Shown piece by piece: positions 24,689 to 32,311 of a stretch of DNA of 64,000 bases; positions within the stretch are counted from its first letter, which is position 1, and each line of letters opens with the position of its first letter. The notes under the pieces were generated by a model. That model was not told the origin of the DNA. It ran no database searches and was given only the letters and a program-made list of their open reading frames with translations. The position numbers were made by a program, and so were the translations under genes. Location: contig JAIBCJ010000002.1 in assembly GCA_019694145.1 (NCBI GenBank), positions 1 through 64,000 on the forward strand. The letters run 5' to 3'. Origin of the DNA: Solirubrobacterales bacterium (lineage in GTDB: Bacteria > Actinomycetota > Thermoleophilia > Solirubrobacterales > 70-9).

Positions 24689-24963
24689 TGGCAGTCACAG
24701 TCAAGATTCCGACCCAGCTTCGCGCCACCACCGGAGGCCAGGCCGACCTGAGCGCCGAGGGTGCCACGGTGGGCGAGGTCCTCGAAGCGGTCTTCGCCGA
24801 GCACGGTGACCTCCGAGACCGGATCACCGAAGACGGCGAACTGCGCCGTTTCGTCAACGTCTACGTCGGCGGTGAAGACATCCGCTTCGGCGACGGGCTC
24901 GGCACCGCGGTTTCCGATGGTGCCGAAGTGACGATCCTTCCGGCCGTTGCCGGCGGCTGCTGA
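24688..24963 (+). CDS. ThiS/MoaD-type ubiquitin-like protein, GGC end
   Basis: The 91-residue beta-grasp protein begins AVTVKIPTQLRATTGGQ, carries LRRFVNVYVGGEDIRF and ends VTILPAVAGGC. Sulfur carriers of this fold are activated at a C-terminal Gly-Gly as a thiocarboxylate. Here a cysteine follows the pair, so trimming by a protease would be needed first, as is known for some carriers with residues after GG. It overlaps the PLP enzyme gene by one base (TGATG) and is under the same SAM riboswitch. No activating E1-like enzyme or JAMM protease gene is in this window. MoaD for molybdopterin is less likely given the neighbours. Confidence 0.8.
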   Translation: MAVTVKIPTQLRATTGGQADLSAEGATVGEVLEAVFAEHGDLRDRITEDGELRRFVNVYVGGEDIRFGDGLGTAVSDGAEVTILPAVAGGC

Positions 24964-25687
24964 AAACCTGAAGCCCCCGGTTCTGATCCTCAGCGGCGGC
25001 CGGGGCACGCGGCTGCGCGAGCAGACCGATTCCCTGCCCAAGCCGCTGGTCGAGGTCGGTGGCAAGCCGCTGATCTGGCATGTGATCCAGATTTACGCCC
25101 GGCAGGGATTCACCAGGTTCTTCCCGCTGACCGGTTACCTCGGCGAGCAGATCGAGGAGTTCGTCGAAGGCGAAGTCTGGCCGGAGGGCGTTTCCGTGAG
25201 TTGCCTGGAAACCGGGCTCGACACCCCGACCGGCGGTCGAATCGCCGCGGCAAGCGGTCAGGTCGAGGGAACCTTCTGTGCGACCTACGCCGACGGTGTC
25301 GCCGACCTCGACCTCGACGCACTTCTCGACTTTCACCGCTCCAGCGGCAGGGTGGCAACCATGACCGCGGTCCGGCCGGACCTGCAGTGGGGCGTGGCGG
25401 AAATCGATCCGGCCGGCGAGGTCACCGGCTTCATCGAGAAGCCGAGGTCCGAGCACTGGATCAACGGCGGCTTTTTCTGTTTCGAACCTGCCGTCTTCGA
25501 CTGGCTCGAGTCGGACTCGGTCCTCGAGCGCGAGCCGCTTGAGAACCTGGCCGCGGCAGGGCAGCTCGGTGCCTTCCGTCACGAAGGGTTCTGGGACTGC
25601 TGTGACACCTACAAGGACCTGGTCACCCTGAACGATCTCTGGGCTGGTGGCGAGGCACGCTGGCTCGGCTCGAAGGCAACCGCTTGA
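24947..25687 (+). CDS. Sugar-1-phosphate nucleotidyltransferase
   Basis: The 246-residue protein is a nucleotidyltransferase that activates sugar 1-phosphates. It has the pyrophosphorylase signature LSGGRGTRLREQTDSLPKPL (residues 15-34), then GGKPLIWHV, YADGVADLDL and the C-terminal HEGFWDCCDTYKDL. The last is very like the HEGFW-x-C-x-DT of glucose-1-phosphate cytidylyltransferase (RfbF). TTG 24947 overlaps the ThiS-like gene by 17 bases; the true start may be a little further in. With the next gene it forms a two-step NDP-sugar pathway, probably CDP-glucose to a 4-keto-6-deoxy sugar, for surface polysaccharide. Confidence 0.8.
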   Translation: MPAAAENLKPPVLILSGGRGTRLREQTDSLPKPLVEVGGKPLIWHVIQIYARQGFTRFFPLTGYLGEQIEEFVEGEVWPEGVSVSCLETGLDTPTGGRIAAASGQVEGTFCATYADGVADLDLDALLDFHRSSGRVATMTAVRPDLQWGVAEIDPAGEVTGFIEKPRSEHWINGGFFCFEPAVFDWLESDSVLEREPLENLAAAGQLGAFRHEGFWDCCDTYKDLVTLNDLWAGGEARWLGSKATA

Positions 25688-26670
25688 GTTCCTCGCTGGT
25701 CACCGGCGGCCAGGGGTTCATCGGGGGGCACCTCGTCCGGGCGCTGCTGGAGCGGGGCGATGAGGTCACGGTGCTGGACCTGCGTGGCGCTCCCGGCCAT
25801 GCGATCGAGTTGCACGGACTGACCGGCGAGGTGCGACTCCTCGAAGGCGACGTCGCCGACCCGGCTGCCGTTCATCGCGCGATCCGCGAATCAGCGGCCG
25901 GTTCGTCGGGGCCGGATTCGGTCTTTCACCTGGCCGCCCAGACCCTGGTCGGGCCGGCGGCCGAGGATCCGGTTGCAACCTTCCGCGCCAACGCCGAGGG
26001 AACCTGGGTGCTGCTCGAGGCCTGCCGCGAGGCGGAGGTCGGCGCGGTCGTCGTCGCCTCCTCCGACAAGGCCTACGGGCCAAGCGAGGCGTTGCCCTAC
26101 CGCGAGGGAGACGAGCTGAAGCCTGCCGCTCCCTACGAAGCCAGCAAGGCCGCGGCTGACGTGATCAGCCGCAGCTACTGGCCCGCCTTCGGCCTGCCGG
26201 TCGGGGTGACCCGCCTGGCCAACGTCTACGGCGGGGGAGACCTGAACCAGTCACGGCTGGTGCCCGAGGTGGCGACCGCCTGCCTGGCCGGGCGCGCGCC
26301 GCAAATCCGCTCCGACGGCTCGCCCGAACGGGACTACCTGCATGTCAGCGACGCGGCCGCCGCCTACCTGGCGATTGAAGGTGCGGTGAAAGACGGTCCC
26401 GGTCGCGGCGAAGCCTTCAACGCCGGAACCGGCGAACCCTGGCCGGTACGGACGATCGTCGAGCTGATCGCCGACGAAGCCGCCCGCGAAGGTGCCGAAC
26501 TGGTCGAGCCCGAATTCCTGGGTGACGGCGTGCCCCCGGGTGAAATCGACCGCCAGTTCGTCGACGCGACCAAACTGACCGAACTCACCGGCTGGAAGCC
26601 CGAGATGACCCTCGGCGCCGGAATCACCGAAGCGGTCGAGTGGTACAGGAACCACGGGAATGGCCGTTGA
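25684..26670 (+). CDS. NAD-dependent sugar dehydratase/epimerase
   Basis: The 328-residue extended short-chain dehydrogenase has the Rossmann motif GGQGFIG, the catalytic SSDKAYGPS and PYEASKAAAD (the YxxxK pair), and VTRLANVYGGGDLNQSRLVP. The last resembles the VTRxGNVxGGGD of CDP-glucose 4,6-dehydratase (RfbG). It follows the nucleotidyltransferase with a four-base overlap (TTGA), so the product of one is the likely substrate of the other. The GGDxxxSRLVP stretch is better for the CDP-sugar branch than for the dTDP branch, but this is only a fair guess. It ends the riboswitch transcript. Confidence 0.8.
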   Translation: MSSSLVTGGQGFIGGHLVRALLERGDEVTVLDLRGAPGHAIELHGLTGEVRLLEGDVADPAAVHRAIRESAAGSSGPDSVFHLAAQTLVGPAAEDPVATFRANAEGTWVLLEACREAEVGAVVVASSDKAYGPSEALPYREGDELKPAAPYEASKAAADVISRSYWPAFGLPVGVTRLANVYGGGDLNQSRLVPEVATACLAGRAPQIRSDGSPERDYLHVSDAAAAYLAIEGAVKDGPGRGEAFNAGTGEPWPVRTIVELIADEAAREGAELVEPEFLGDGVPPGEIDRQFVDATKLTELTGWKPEMTLGAGITEAVEWYRNHGNGR

Positions 26671-26693
26671 CATGCGGGCGATTTCCGCCCTGT

Positions 26694-26699
26694 TAGGTT
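26694..26699 (+). promoter_or_regulatory. -10 box of the SRAP gene, leaderless type
   Basis: TAGGTT ends seven bases before ATG 26707. A TTGACA lies at 26667-26672, but 21 bases upstream, which is longer than the ideal spacer. Confidence 0.4.
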
Positions 26700-26706
26700 G
26701 GGGGCC

Positions 26707-27417
26707 ATGTGCGGCAGATACACACTGACTTCATCCGATCAGCGGCGGCTCGGAAGCCGGTTCCAGATTTCACTTGATGACGAGTCGCCCGGTCTCGGGC
26801 GCTACAACGTGGCGCCGACCCAGGAAGTGCTGACCGTCAACACGCACGAAGGGTCCGGCGAGCGCGAAGCGGTTGCCTCGCGGTGGGGTCTGGTTCCGTT
26901 CTGGGCCAAGGACCTCAAGGCCGGCTACAAGATGATCAACGCCCGCAACGACCGTTTGCTTCAGAGCAAGGCCTACGGTCCGCTGGTCAAGAAGAGCAAG
27001 AATCGCTGCCTGATCGTGGCCGACGGTTTCTACGAATGGCTGAAGGCAGAGAAGCCGAAGGAGCCGCGCCAGCCGGTCCGTTTCACGGTCGACGGGGGAG
27101 AGCCTTTCGCTTTCGCCGGTTTGACGGTTTCCCGGGAGTGGGAAGGGGAGCCGATGACCTCCTGCACGATCATCACCACCGACGCCAATGACGTGGTCAG
27201 TCAGGTTCACGACCGGATGCCGGTGATCCTGCCGAACGAAGAGGTTGAGCAGGCCTGGCTGACCGGTGACCTTTCTCCCGAGGAGGCAGTTTCGCTCTGC
27301 GTGCCGCTCGACCCGAAGCGGATGGAGGCGAAACCGGCCAACCCGGTGCTGAACAAGGTCGGCGGGGCAAAAGAAGGCCCCGACTTCCTCGAGGCCCCGG
27401 AAAAGAACTCCGACTAG
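26707..27417 (+). CDS. SRAP-family abasic-site DNA-protein crosslinker
   Basis: The 236-residue protein is a YedK/HMCES-type SRAP protein that covalently shields abasic sites in single-stranded DNA. The reactive Cys2 is present directly after the initiator Met (MCGRYTLT). The other active-site residues fit: N78 in INARNDR, E110 in DGFYEWLK and H168 in QVHDRMPVIL. An upstream ATG at 26698 in frame would bury Cys2, so ATG 26707 is chosen. The -10 box seven bases before it agrees. The gene stands alone. Confidence 0.92.
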   Translation: MCGRYTLTSSDQRRLGSRFQISLDDESPGLGRYNVAPTQEVLTVNTHEGSGEREAVASRWGLVPFWAKDLKAGYKMINARNDRLLQSKAYGPLVKKSKNRCLIVADGFYEWLKAEKPKEPRQPVRFTVDGGEPFAFAGLTVSREWEGEPMTSCTIITTDANDVVSQVHDRMPVILPNEEVEQAWLTGDLSPEEAVSLCVPLDPKRMEAKPANPVLNKVGGAKEGPDFLEAPEKNSD

Positions 27418-27420
27418 CCG

Positions 27421-28230
27421 CTACTGGACGTTGGTGACGTCGCCGGTGCCGGCCTCGTCGGTGTTCGGCTGATCGTCGGCGATCGGCCATTCGTCCTGAC
27501 GGAAGGGGATCAGGACCCGGGCCGACTTGTCACCAACGGTGGCTTTGCACTTGATCGTTCCCTTGGGGCGGGCATCGGTCTTGAAGATGACCAGCCAGGG
27601 CAGCGTCGCGGCACCGACCCCGGTTCCGTTCGGCATCGTCCAGATCCAGTTCTGGTCGTCTTCGACGTATCCGTCCCACTCGACCTGGGTCGGAGCGTCG
27701 GTGTCGATGTACCTCTGAACGACATCGCGAATCGGCAGGTCGATCTTCTTTGAGTCAGGGGTGCGGAACTTGACGAAACTCGTTTCCGGAACTTCCTGCT
27801 CCTGAAGGGCGTCGCTGGGCTTCGGCCAGGCGGCCCGCAGGCGGCTCGAGTGAGCCATCCGGTTCGTTTCGCCGGCAGCGTTCGAATTGACGTCGCAGCG
27901 GACCGTGGTCAGTTTGCGTCCGCCGGAATCGATCCGGACCACGCCGGCCACCCGGTAGATGAGTCCGCCCTCGTCATTGGGCGCCAGCGCGGAAAGGCTG
28001 CTTCTGGCCACCGCGAACGAGCCGTTGCCGAGATCCCTGGCGGGTGGTGTGCTGACCACCTCGGTGGTATCCCAGTCGATTTCAAGCGAGCCGCTGCCGG
28101 GCAGCTGCGCGATCGCGTAGACGGCGGCCGTGGCCAGCAGGCCGACCACGACCACGGCGATCGCCAGGCGAGGAATGCGGTCACGCTTCGCGGACTCGTC
28201 GGGTGTCTGTTGAGGGGCTGGGTCAGTCAT
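27421..28230 (-). CDS. Membrane-anchored hypothetical protein
   Basis: The 269-residue protein has a short cytoplasmic N-terminus with prolines, one membrane helix (LAIAVVVVGLLATAAVYAIA, about residues 22-41) and an extracytoplasmic region of about 225 residues. That region has strand-like stretches and two cysteines (TVRCDVNS and TIKCKAT). I do not recognise the family. It ends with a short acidic tail. The gene is convergent with the SRAP gene, with three bases between stop codons. It is divergent from the secreted protein at 28369. TATCCT lies 15 bases before its ATG, a possible -10 box. Confidence 0.6.
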   Translation of the reverse strand: MTDPAPQQTPDESAKRDRIPRLAIAVVVVGLLATAAVYAIAQLPGSGSLEIDWDTTEVVSTPPARDLGNGSFAVARSSLSALAPNDEGGLIYRVAGVVRIDSGGRKLTTVRCDVNSNAAGETNRMAHSSRLRAAWPKPSDALQEQEVPETSFVKFRTPDSKKIDLPIRDVVQRYIDTDAPTQVEWDGYVEDDQNWIWTMPNGTGVGAATLPWLVIFKTDARPKGTIKCKATVGDKSARVLIPFRQDEWPIADDQPNTDEAGTGDVTNVQ

Positions 28231-28368
28231 CGGACGGCGGTGCGGAGGATATTCGATGCGGCGCGGCCGGCAGCGCGTCGGGACGGTTCCGGCCTCAAGG
28301 GTTGCGCGGCTTTACATAACCCGGTTAGGGTGGGAATGTCGAGCTGAAACCGGGATTTGGGGGATCAA

Positions 28369-29067
28369 ATGCTCATCGGAAATCAGACGAAGGCGCGGCT
28401 TGTCGCAACGCTCGCTGGCGCTCTTGTCGCACTCTTCAGTCTTGTCGCCGTCGCCAGGGCGATCGTCGAGCAGGAGCCGAACGACATTCGAGCCGAAGCA
28501 AACGGACCGATCATGGACGGTGACACCTGGTCCGGTGCCTTTGGCGCGGGTGGCGAGTTCGGAGAAGCCGACTGGCTGAAGTTCTACATCGCAAAACCGG
28601 GGACGGAGGTGAGCTTCGACATCACGCGCGGGGTCGTGCTGGAGAACGCAGCGAATTTCGAGCTCACGACCGCGAGTGGTGACTCGATCGAGGGCGGCGC
28701 CGCGGCGACCATTCCGGACGGCGGCACTACCGGCAACATCACCAAGACCCTGAGTCCGGGCAAGTACCACTTCTGGGTGGTCGGCATAACGGACGGACCC
28801 GATTTCGGGATGACATGGCAGATCGAGGCGCACGGCGACTTCGCGACCTTTGCCGACATCCAGGCGGCGTGCAGTTCGGGCAAAGCGAAGCTGCCGAACC
28901 TCAGCCAGGCCGTAGCCAGCGCGAAGAAGGCCCTGAACAAGGCGAAGAAACGCAAGAAGGGCAAGGCCGCTGCGGTAAAGAAGGCGAAGGCGAGGCTGGC
29001 CAGGGCGAACAAGGCACTTGCGAGCGCCAAAAGCTCATCGGCTGCGGTCTGCGTGGTGGAGCAGTAG
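28369..29067 (+). CDS. Secreted protein with lysine/alanine-rich tail
   Basis: The 232-residue protein has a signal peptide (LVATLAGALVALFSLVAVARA, cleaved perhaps before IVEQEPNDI). A beta-rich domain follows that resembles a bacterial pre-peptidase C-terminal domain (EPND start, then GEADWLKFYIAKPGTEVSFDI and SPGKYHFWVVGI). The tail is strongly basic, with KKALNKAKKRKKGK and alanines, likely helical and coiled-coil, and ends with a Cys-containing AAVCVVEQ. ATG 28369 is preceded by GGGGG at a good distance; an in-frame TTG at 28357 is less likely. It probably sits in the cell envelope; the basic tail could bind acidic wall polymers. Confidence 0.65.
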   Translation: MLIGNQTKARLVATLAGALVALFSLVAVARAIVEQEPNDIRAEANGPIMDGDTWSGAFGAGGEFGEADWLKFYIAKPGTEVSFDITRGVVLENAANFELTTASGDSIEGGAAATIPDGGTTGNITKTLSPGKYHFWVVGITDGPDFGMTWQIEAHGDFATFADIQAACSSGKAKLPNLSQAVASAKKALNKAKKRKKGKAAAVKKAKARLARANKALASAKSSSAAVCVVEQ

Positions 29068-29162
29068 CCAACCGGAAGTATTCTCCGCCACAACGAGACG
29101 TGGGTGTCAGGCAGTCCCTCGGCCAGTTGGCCGTAAATCCCGTACGAGAACGAACCAAGCAA

Positions 29163-29168
29163 TAGGGT
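29163..29168 (+). promoter_or_regulatory. -10 box of the nuclease-like gene
   Basis: TAGGGT ends eight bases before GTG 29177 and supports that codon as the start in a near-leaderless message. Confidence 0.4.
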
Positions 29169-29176
29169 TCCGAGGC

Positions 29177-30319
29177 GTGGCACTCACTTGGGACCAATGG
29201 ATTGATCGCAATCGGGCAAAGTTCGATAGTGATTACGAACTAGACTTTGCCGCTGCGATCCTGAGCAAAATTCCGGACCTCGCGCCCGTTTCTGTCAGCT
29301 GTCAAACCTGGGTCACGCAACGAGACGGCGGAAATCGTTGCATCGATTTCACTATCGCCGAGGGAAGATATGTGCGAATTGCCATTGAGGTGGATGGCTA
29401 CAGCAAGGATGGCACACCGGGGGGACAGTCGTTCGAGCAGTATCTTGACGCCCATTTTCGCGACATGTCGTTGGCGACGACGACCTGGGGAATCCCATTG
29501 CACATCGCTAATCGCCACATCAGGACAGCTCCGGAAACGGTCCGAGAGACCATCGATCTAAAGCTGAAGGCCCAGCGGCGCCTCGCCGAAGCACTTGAGG
29601 CTGGAGAAGTCGACGCTCTATTGAGGAAACACGCCAAGGACGCTCTGATCGAGGAAGCCAGGTCAGAAGGGGAATTGGATCAAACAAGGGAAGCCAAGCT
29701 GTTCGAGCTGTACGAGCGCGGCGAAATCGAAAGTCTCTCTAACGAAGATCAAAATCGCCGAAACGAGCTCCGAGACCAGATTCGACGGCTGAATGAGGAA
29801 CTGAAGAGAGAGAAGGAAGATCGGAACCGTGCTGAGATAGAACGGGACGAGGCCAAGCGAGGACGAGACGAAACGGTGAAGGAGAATCGCGGAATGAGAA
29901 CCGGCTGGCTCATCTCGGTCATTTGTCTGGTTGTAGGTATGTGCCTGGTGGTGGCTCTTTTTCTCTTGCTAGGGGGAAATAACGACGCTTCGGGGTCTCA
30001 ATGCGATGACGCGAACGCGGCAGGCGATCTTACCCTTGAAGACGTGGGCGAGATAGTGAACGTGAAGGGACAAATCGCTCAGATATCCAAAGTAAATGAA
30101 GCTACGTTCCTGAATCTCGGAGGACCGTATGGCGCCCAAGATCTGGCGGTGGTGATCTGGGGAGGTAATCTCGAAAACTGGGCTACGCCACCTGATGTGA
30201 AGTACGATGGGCGTGAAGTGTCGGTTACAGGAAAGGTTGATCTCTACGACGATCCCAGATACGGAGAGTCACTTGAGATAGAGGCCAATTCACCTAACGA
30301 CATAGCGATCTGTTCGTAA
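29177..30319 (+). CDS. Nuclease-like, coiled-coil, TM and OB-fold protein
   Basis: The 380-residue protein seems to be a new domain mix. Residues 10-115 look like a Vsr/DUF559-type PD-(D/E)XK nuclease core: E21 in DYELDFAAAIL, D57 in RCIDFTIAEG, then E71 and D73 in IAIEVDGYSKDG. Residues 135-238 are strongly charged coiled coil. One membrane helix follows at about 244-266 (WLISVICLVVGMCLVVALFL). The outer part (about 290-380) resembles an OB-type nucleic-acid-binding fold with GEIVNVKGQIAQIS and GREVSVTGKVDLYDDP. GTG 29177 is chosen from the -10 box; the open frame extends upstream into the previous gene. GC is low, and the gene lies against the 3' end of a tRNA, both signs of transfer. Function is unknown. 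Confidence 0.65.
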   Translation: MALTWDQWIDRNRAKFDSDYELDFAAAILSKIPDLAPVSVSCQTWVTQRDGGNRCIDFTIAEGRYVRIAIEVDGYSKDGTPGGQSFEQYLDAHFRDMSLATTTWGIPLHIANRHIRTAPETVRETIDLKLKAQRRLAEALEAGEVDALLRKHAKDALIEEARSEGELDQTREAKLFELYERGEIESLSNEDQNRRNELRDQIRRLNEELKREKEDRNRAEIERDEAKRGRDETVKENRGMRTGWLISVICLVVGMCLVVALFLLLGGNNDASGSQCDDANAAGDLTLEDVGEIVNVKGQIAQISKVNEATFLNLGGPYGAQDLAVVIWGGNLENWATPPDVKYDGREVSVTGKVDLYDDPRYGESLEIEANSPNDIAICS

Positions 30320-30358
30320 AGATCCGGTCAAAAATCAGAAACTGGCCATATCGGAAGA

Positions 30359-30432
<74 letters not shown>

Positions 30433-30458
30433 GGAAGCGCTGAGTCTAGTGATCGGGC

Positions 30459-30464
30459 TAGGGT
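30459..30464 (+). promoter_or_regulatory. -10 box of the RNase Z gene
   Basis: TAGGGT ends six bases before ATG 30471, leaderless geometry, with no ribosome-binding site. Confidence 0.45.
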
Positions 30465-30470
30465 GCGGGC

Positions 30471-31436
30471 ATGGACCTCTCCGTCGCATTTCTTGGCACT
30501 GGCGGTCCGGTGCCAACCGCCCTGCGCGGCACCGCCAGCGTGCTGATCACGCGCGGCGGAGAAAAACTCATGTTCGACTGCGGCGAGGGAACCCAGCGGC
30601 AGATGCGGCGATCGATGGGGCTGGTCCAGGTCGACGAGATCTACCTGACTCACTTCCACCTCGATCACTGCCTCGGCCTGCCCGGTCTGCTCAAGACCTA
30701 TGACCTGAATGACCGCGAGGAGCCGCTCATGCTCTTCGGCCCGGTCGGCCTTCACGGGCTGATGAAGGACCTGCAGCCGCTGATCGGCCGGCTCGATTAC
30801 CACCTCGAGGTCGAGGAGCTCGAAGGCGGAGACGTGGTTCCCCACGTCGATTACGAGATCGAGTGTTTCCCGGTCGAACACCGCACCCGGGCGCTCGGCT
30901 ACGCCCTCCTCGAGGATGACCGGCCCGGCCGCTTCGACCCCGCAGAGGCGGAGCGGCTCGGCGTGAAGGCCGGGCCCGACTTCAAGAGGCTTCAGGACGG
31001 GGAGGAGGTCGATGGAAGGGACGGCAAGGTCCGGCCGGACCAGGTGATGGGCGAGGATCGGCTCGGCCGGGCAGTGGCACTGACCGGAGACACCGGACCC
31101 TGCAAGGCAACCGTGGAAGCTGCTCGTGACGCCGACCTGTTGATCCACGACGCCAGCTTCATGGTCGAGGACGCCGGGCGGGCGAAGGAAACCGGGCATT
31201 CGACCGGGACCGAAGCGGCCGAAGTGGCGGCCGAGGCCGGCGCGAAGATGCTCGCCCTCGTTCACATCTCTTCCCGCTATCACGTCGGTAAGGCCCTCGA
31301 GGAGGCCAGGGCGGTCTTCACCAGGACGGTCGCTCCCCGCGACTTCGACACGGTCGAAATCCCCTTCCCCGAACGAGGCGAACCGATCCTCGTCCCTAAC
31401 GGAGCCAGGCGAGAAACCCAGCCAGCCACCGAGTAG
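30471..31436 (+). CDS. rnz: Ribonuclease Z
   Basis: RNase Z trims tRNA 3' ends, and its gene fittingly lies beside a tRNA gene that lacks an encoded CCA. The 321-residue protein has the zinc motif HFHLDH (H61, H63, D65, H66), an N-terminal LGTGGPVPTALRGTAS as in the family, FDCGEGTQRQ near residue 35, a later TGDTGPCKAT and a HIS motif (LVHISSRY). It belongs to the metallo-beta-lactamase fold. It is a single gene, transcribed divergently from the tRNA with 38 bases between. Confidence 0.92.
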   Translation: MDLSVAFLGTGGPVPTALRGTASVLITRGGEKLMFDCGEGTQRQMRRSMGLVQVDEIYLTHFHLDHCLGLPGLLKTYDLNDREEPLMLFGPVGLHGLMKDLQPLIGRLDYHLEVEELEGGDVVPHVDYEIECFPVEHRTRALGYALLEDDRPGRFDPAEAERLGVKAGPDFKRLQDGEEVDGRDGKVRPDQVMGEDRLGRAVALTGDTGPCKATVEAARDADLLIHDASFMVEDAGRAKETGHSTGTEAAEVAAEAGAKMLALVHISSRYHVGKALEEARAVFTRTVAPRDFDTVEIPFPERGEPILVPNGARRETQPATE

Positions 31437-31481
31437 GCCTCCCGGAATTGGCCACGGCTGAAAGAGCCCGATCGAACCTCA

Positions 31482-31530
31482 AAGGTGCCGCACATCCAGC
31501 ACCGTAACGGCGCCAGAATTGCGGCACCTT
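31482..31530. repeat. Palindromic element with GGTGCCGCA arms
   Basis: The perfect 11-bp inverted repeat AAGGTGCCGCA / TGCGGCACCTT is separated by 27 bases. It lies 45 bases after the RNase Z stop. The same arm sequence forms another inverted repeat after RNase J (63697-63743), so it may be a dispersed element or a shared type of transcription end. It is the main feature of the 314-base gap before pyrR; the middle of this gap (31531-31700) shows nothing else I recognise. Confidence 0.5.
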
Positions 31531-31703
31531 CGGCCAACATCGACTCCGGTAGCCGTGGGGGCTGGGAGGGGTCTCCGGGATGCTCAGGCAGAGCGCGGCT
31601 GAATGCCGCGCGAAGTGTTTGCCGCTTCCCGGTGACCCCTGCCGGCTCCCACGGCGCAGGCGCCCGGGATCCGTGGGAAGACGAGCGGCGCCGGGGTGAG
31701 TGC

Positions 31704-31709
31704 TATCTT
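31704..31709 (+). promoter_or_regulatory. Possible -10 box of the pyrimidine operon
   Basis: TATCTT lies about 13 bases before the PyrR box and would start transcription near 31716, just ahead of the RNA hairpin to which PyrR binds. Confidence 0.35.
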
Positions 31710-31721
31710 CATCCCCGTTCC

Positions 31722-31750
31722 TTTAACCCAGGTCCTGTGAGGCCGGGAAG
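31722..31750 (+). promoter_or_regulatory. PyrR-binding RNA element
   Basis: The leader TTTAACCCAGGTCCTGTGAG, followed by GCCGGGAAG, matches the PyrR-binding loop (…CC-GTCC-GTGAGGC…). Its 3' side GGGAAGG is also the ribosome-binding site of pyrR. PyrR plus UMP binding would therefore hide the ribosome site and turn down translation of the operon. This is the translational mode known from mycobacteria. No separate terminator follows it. Confidence 0.8.
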
Positions 31751-32311
31751 GTGACTTTGAACGAGAAGGTTGTGCTGGAAGCAAACGACGTCGAGCGCAC
31801 GCTCCGTCGCATCGCCCACGAGATCGTCGAGAAGAATCCCGACGTCTCGGATCTCGCGATCGTCGGCATCCACACCGGCGGCGCCTACCTCGCCGAACGC
31901 CTCAACTCGATGATCGCCGGCCTGATCGGTGAAGCTCCGCCGCTGGGCGAGATCGACATCTCCTTCTACCGGGATGACATCGGCATTCGCGGCTCCGACT
32001 ACCATCCGGTCGTTCACTCGACCCGGCTCGATTTCCCCCTTCAGGACCGCACCGTCGTTCTGGTCGACGACGTGCTCTTTACCGGCCGCACGGTCCGGGC
32101 CGCGATCGAGGCGCTCTTCGACTTCGGCCGGCCCGCCCGCATCCAGCTTGCCGTGCTCTGCGATCGCGGTCACCGCGAGTTGCCGATCCGGCCGGACTAT
32201 GTCGGCAAGAACCTGCCGACCTCGCGCTCCGAGCAGGTCTCGGTGCGACTCAAGGAAACCGATGGCGAGGACGGGGTCGCCATCCTCTCGCCGGTGGAGG
32301 CGGTCGAATGA
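31751..32311 (+). CDS. pyrR: Bifunctional PyrR regulator/uracil phosphoribosyltransferase
   Basis: PyrR senses UMP and binds the operon leader; it also has some uracil phosphoribosyltransferase activity. The 186-residue protein has the PRPP-binding motif VVLVDDVLFTGRTVRAA near residue 100 and the family segments LAIVGIHTGGAYLAERL and DISFYRDDI. Two starts are possible: GTG 31751, whose distance to GGGAAGG is too short, or TTG 31757, which gives five bases of spacing and is perhaps better. Its stop overlaps the pyrB start (ATGA). It heads a seven-gene operon for UMP synthesis. Confidence 0.93.
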   Translation: MTLNEKVVLEANDVERTLRRIAHEIVEKNPDVSDLAIVGIHTGGAYLAERLNSMIAGLIGEAPPLGEIDISFYRDDIGIRGSDYHPVVHSTRLDFPLQDRTVVLVDDVLFTGRTVRAAIEALFDFGRPARIQLAVLCDRGHRELPIRPDYVGKNLPTSRSEQVSVRLKETDGEDGVAILSPVEAVE

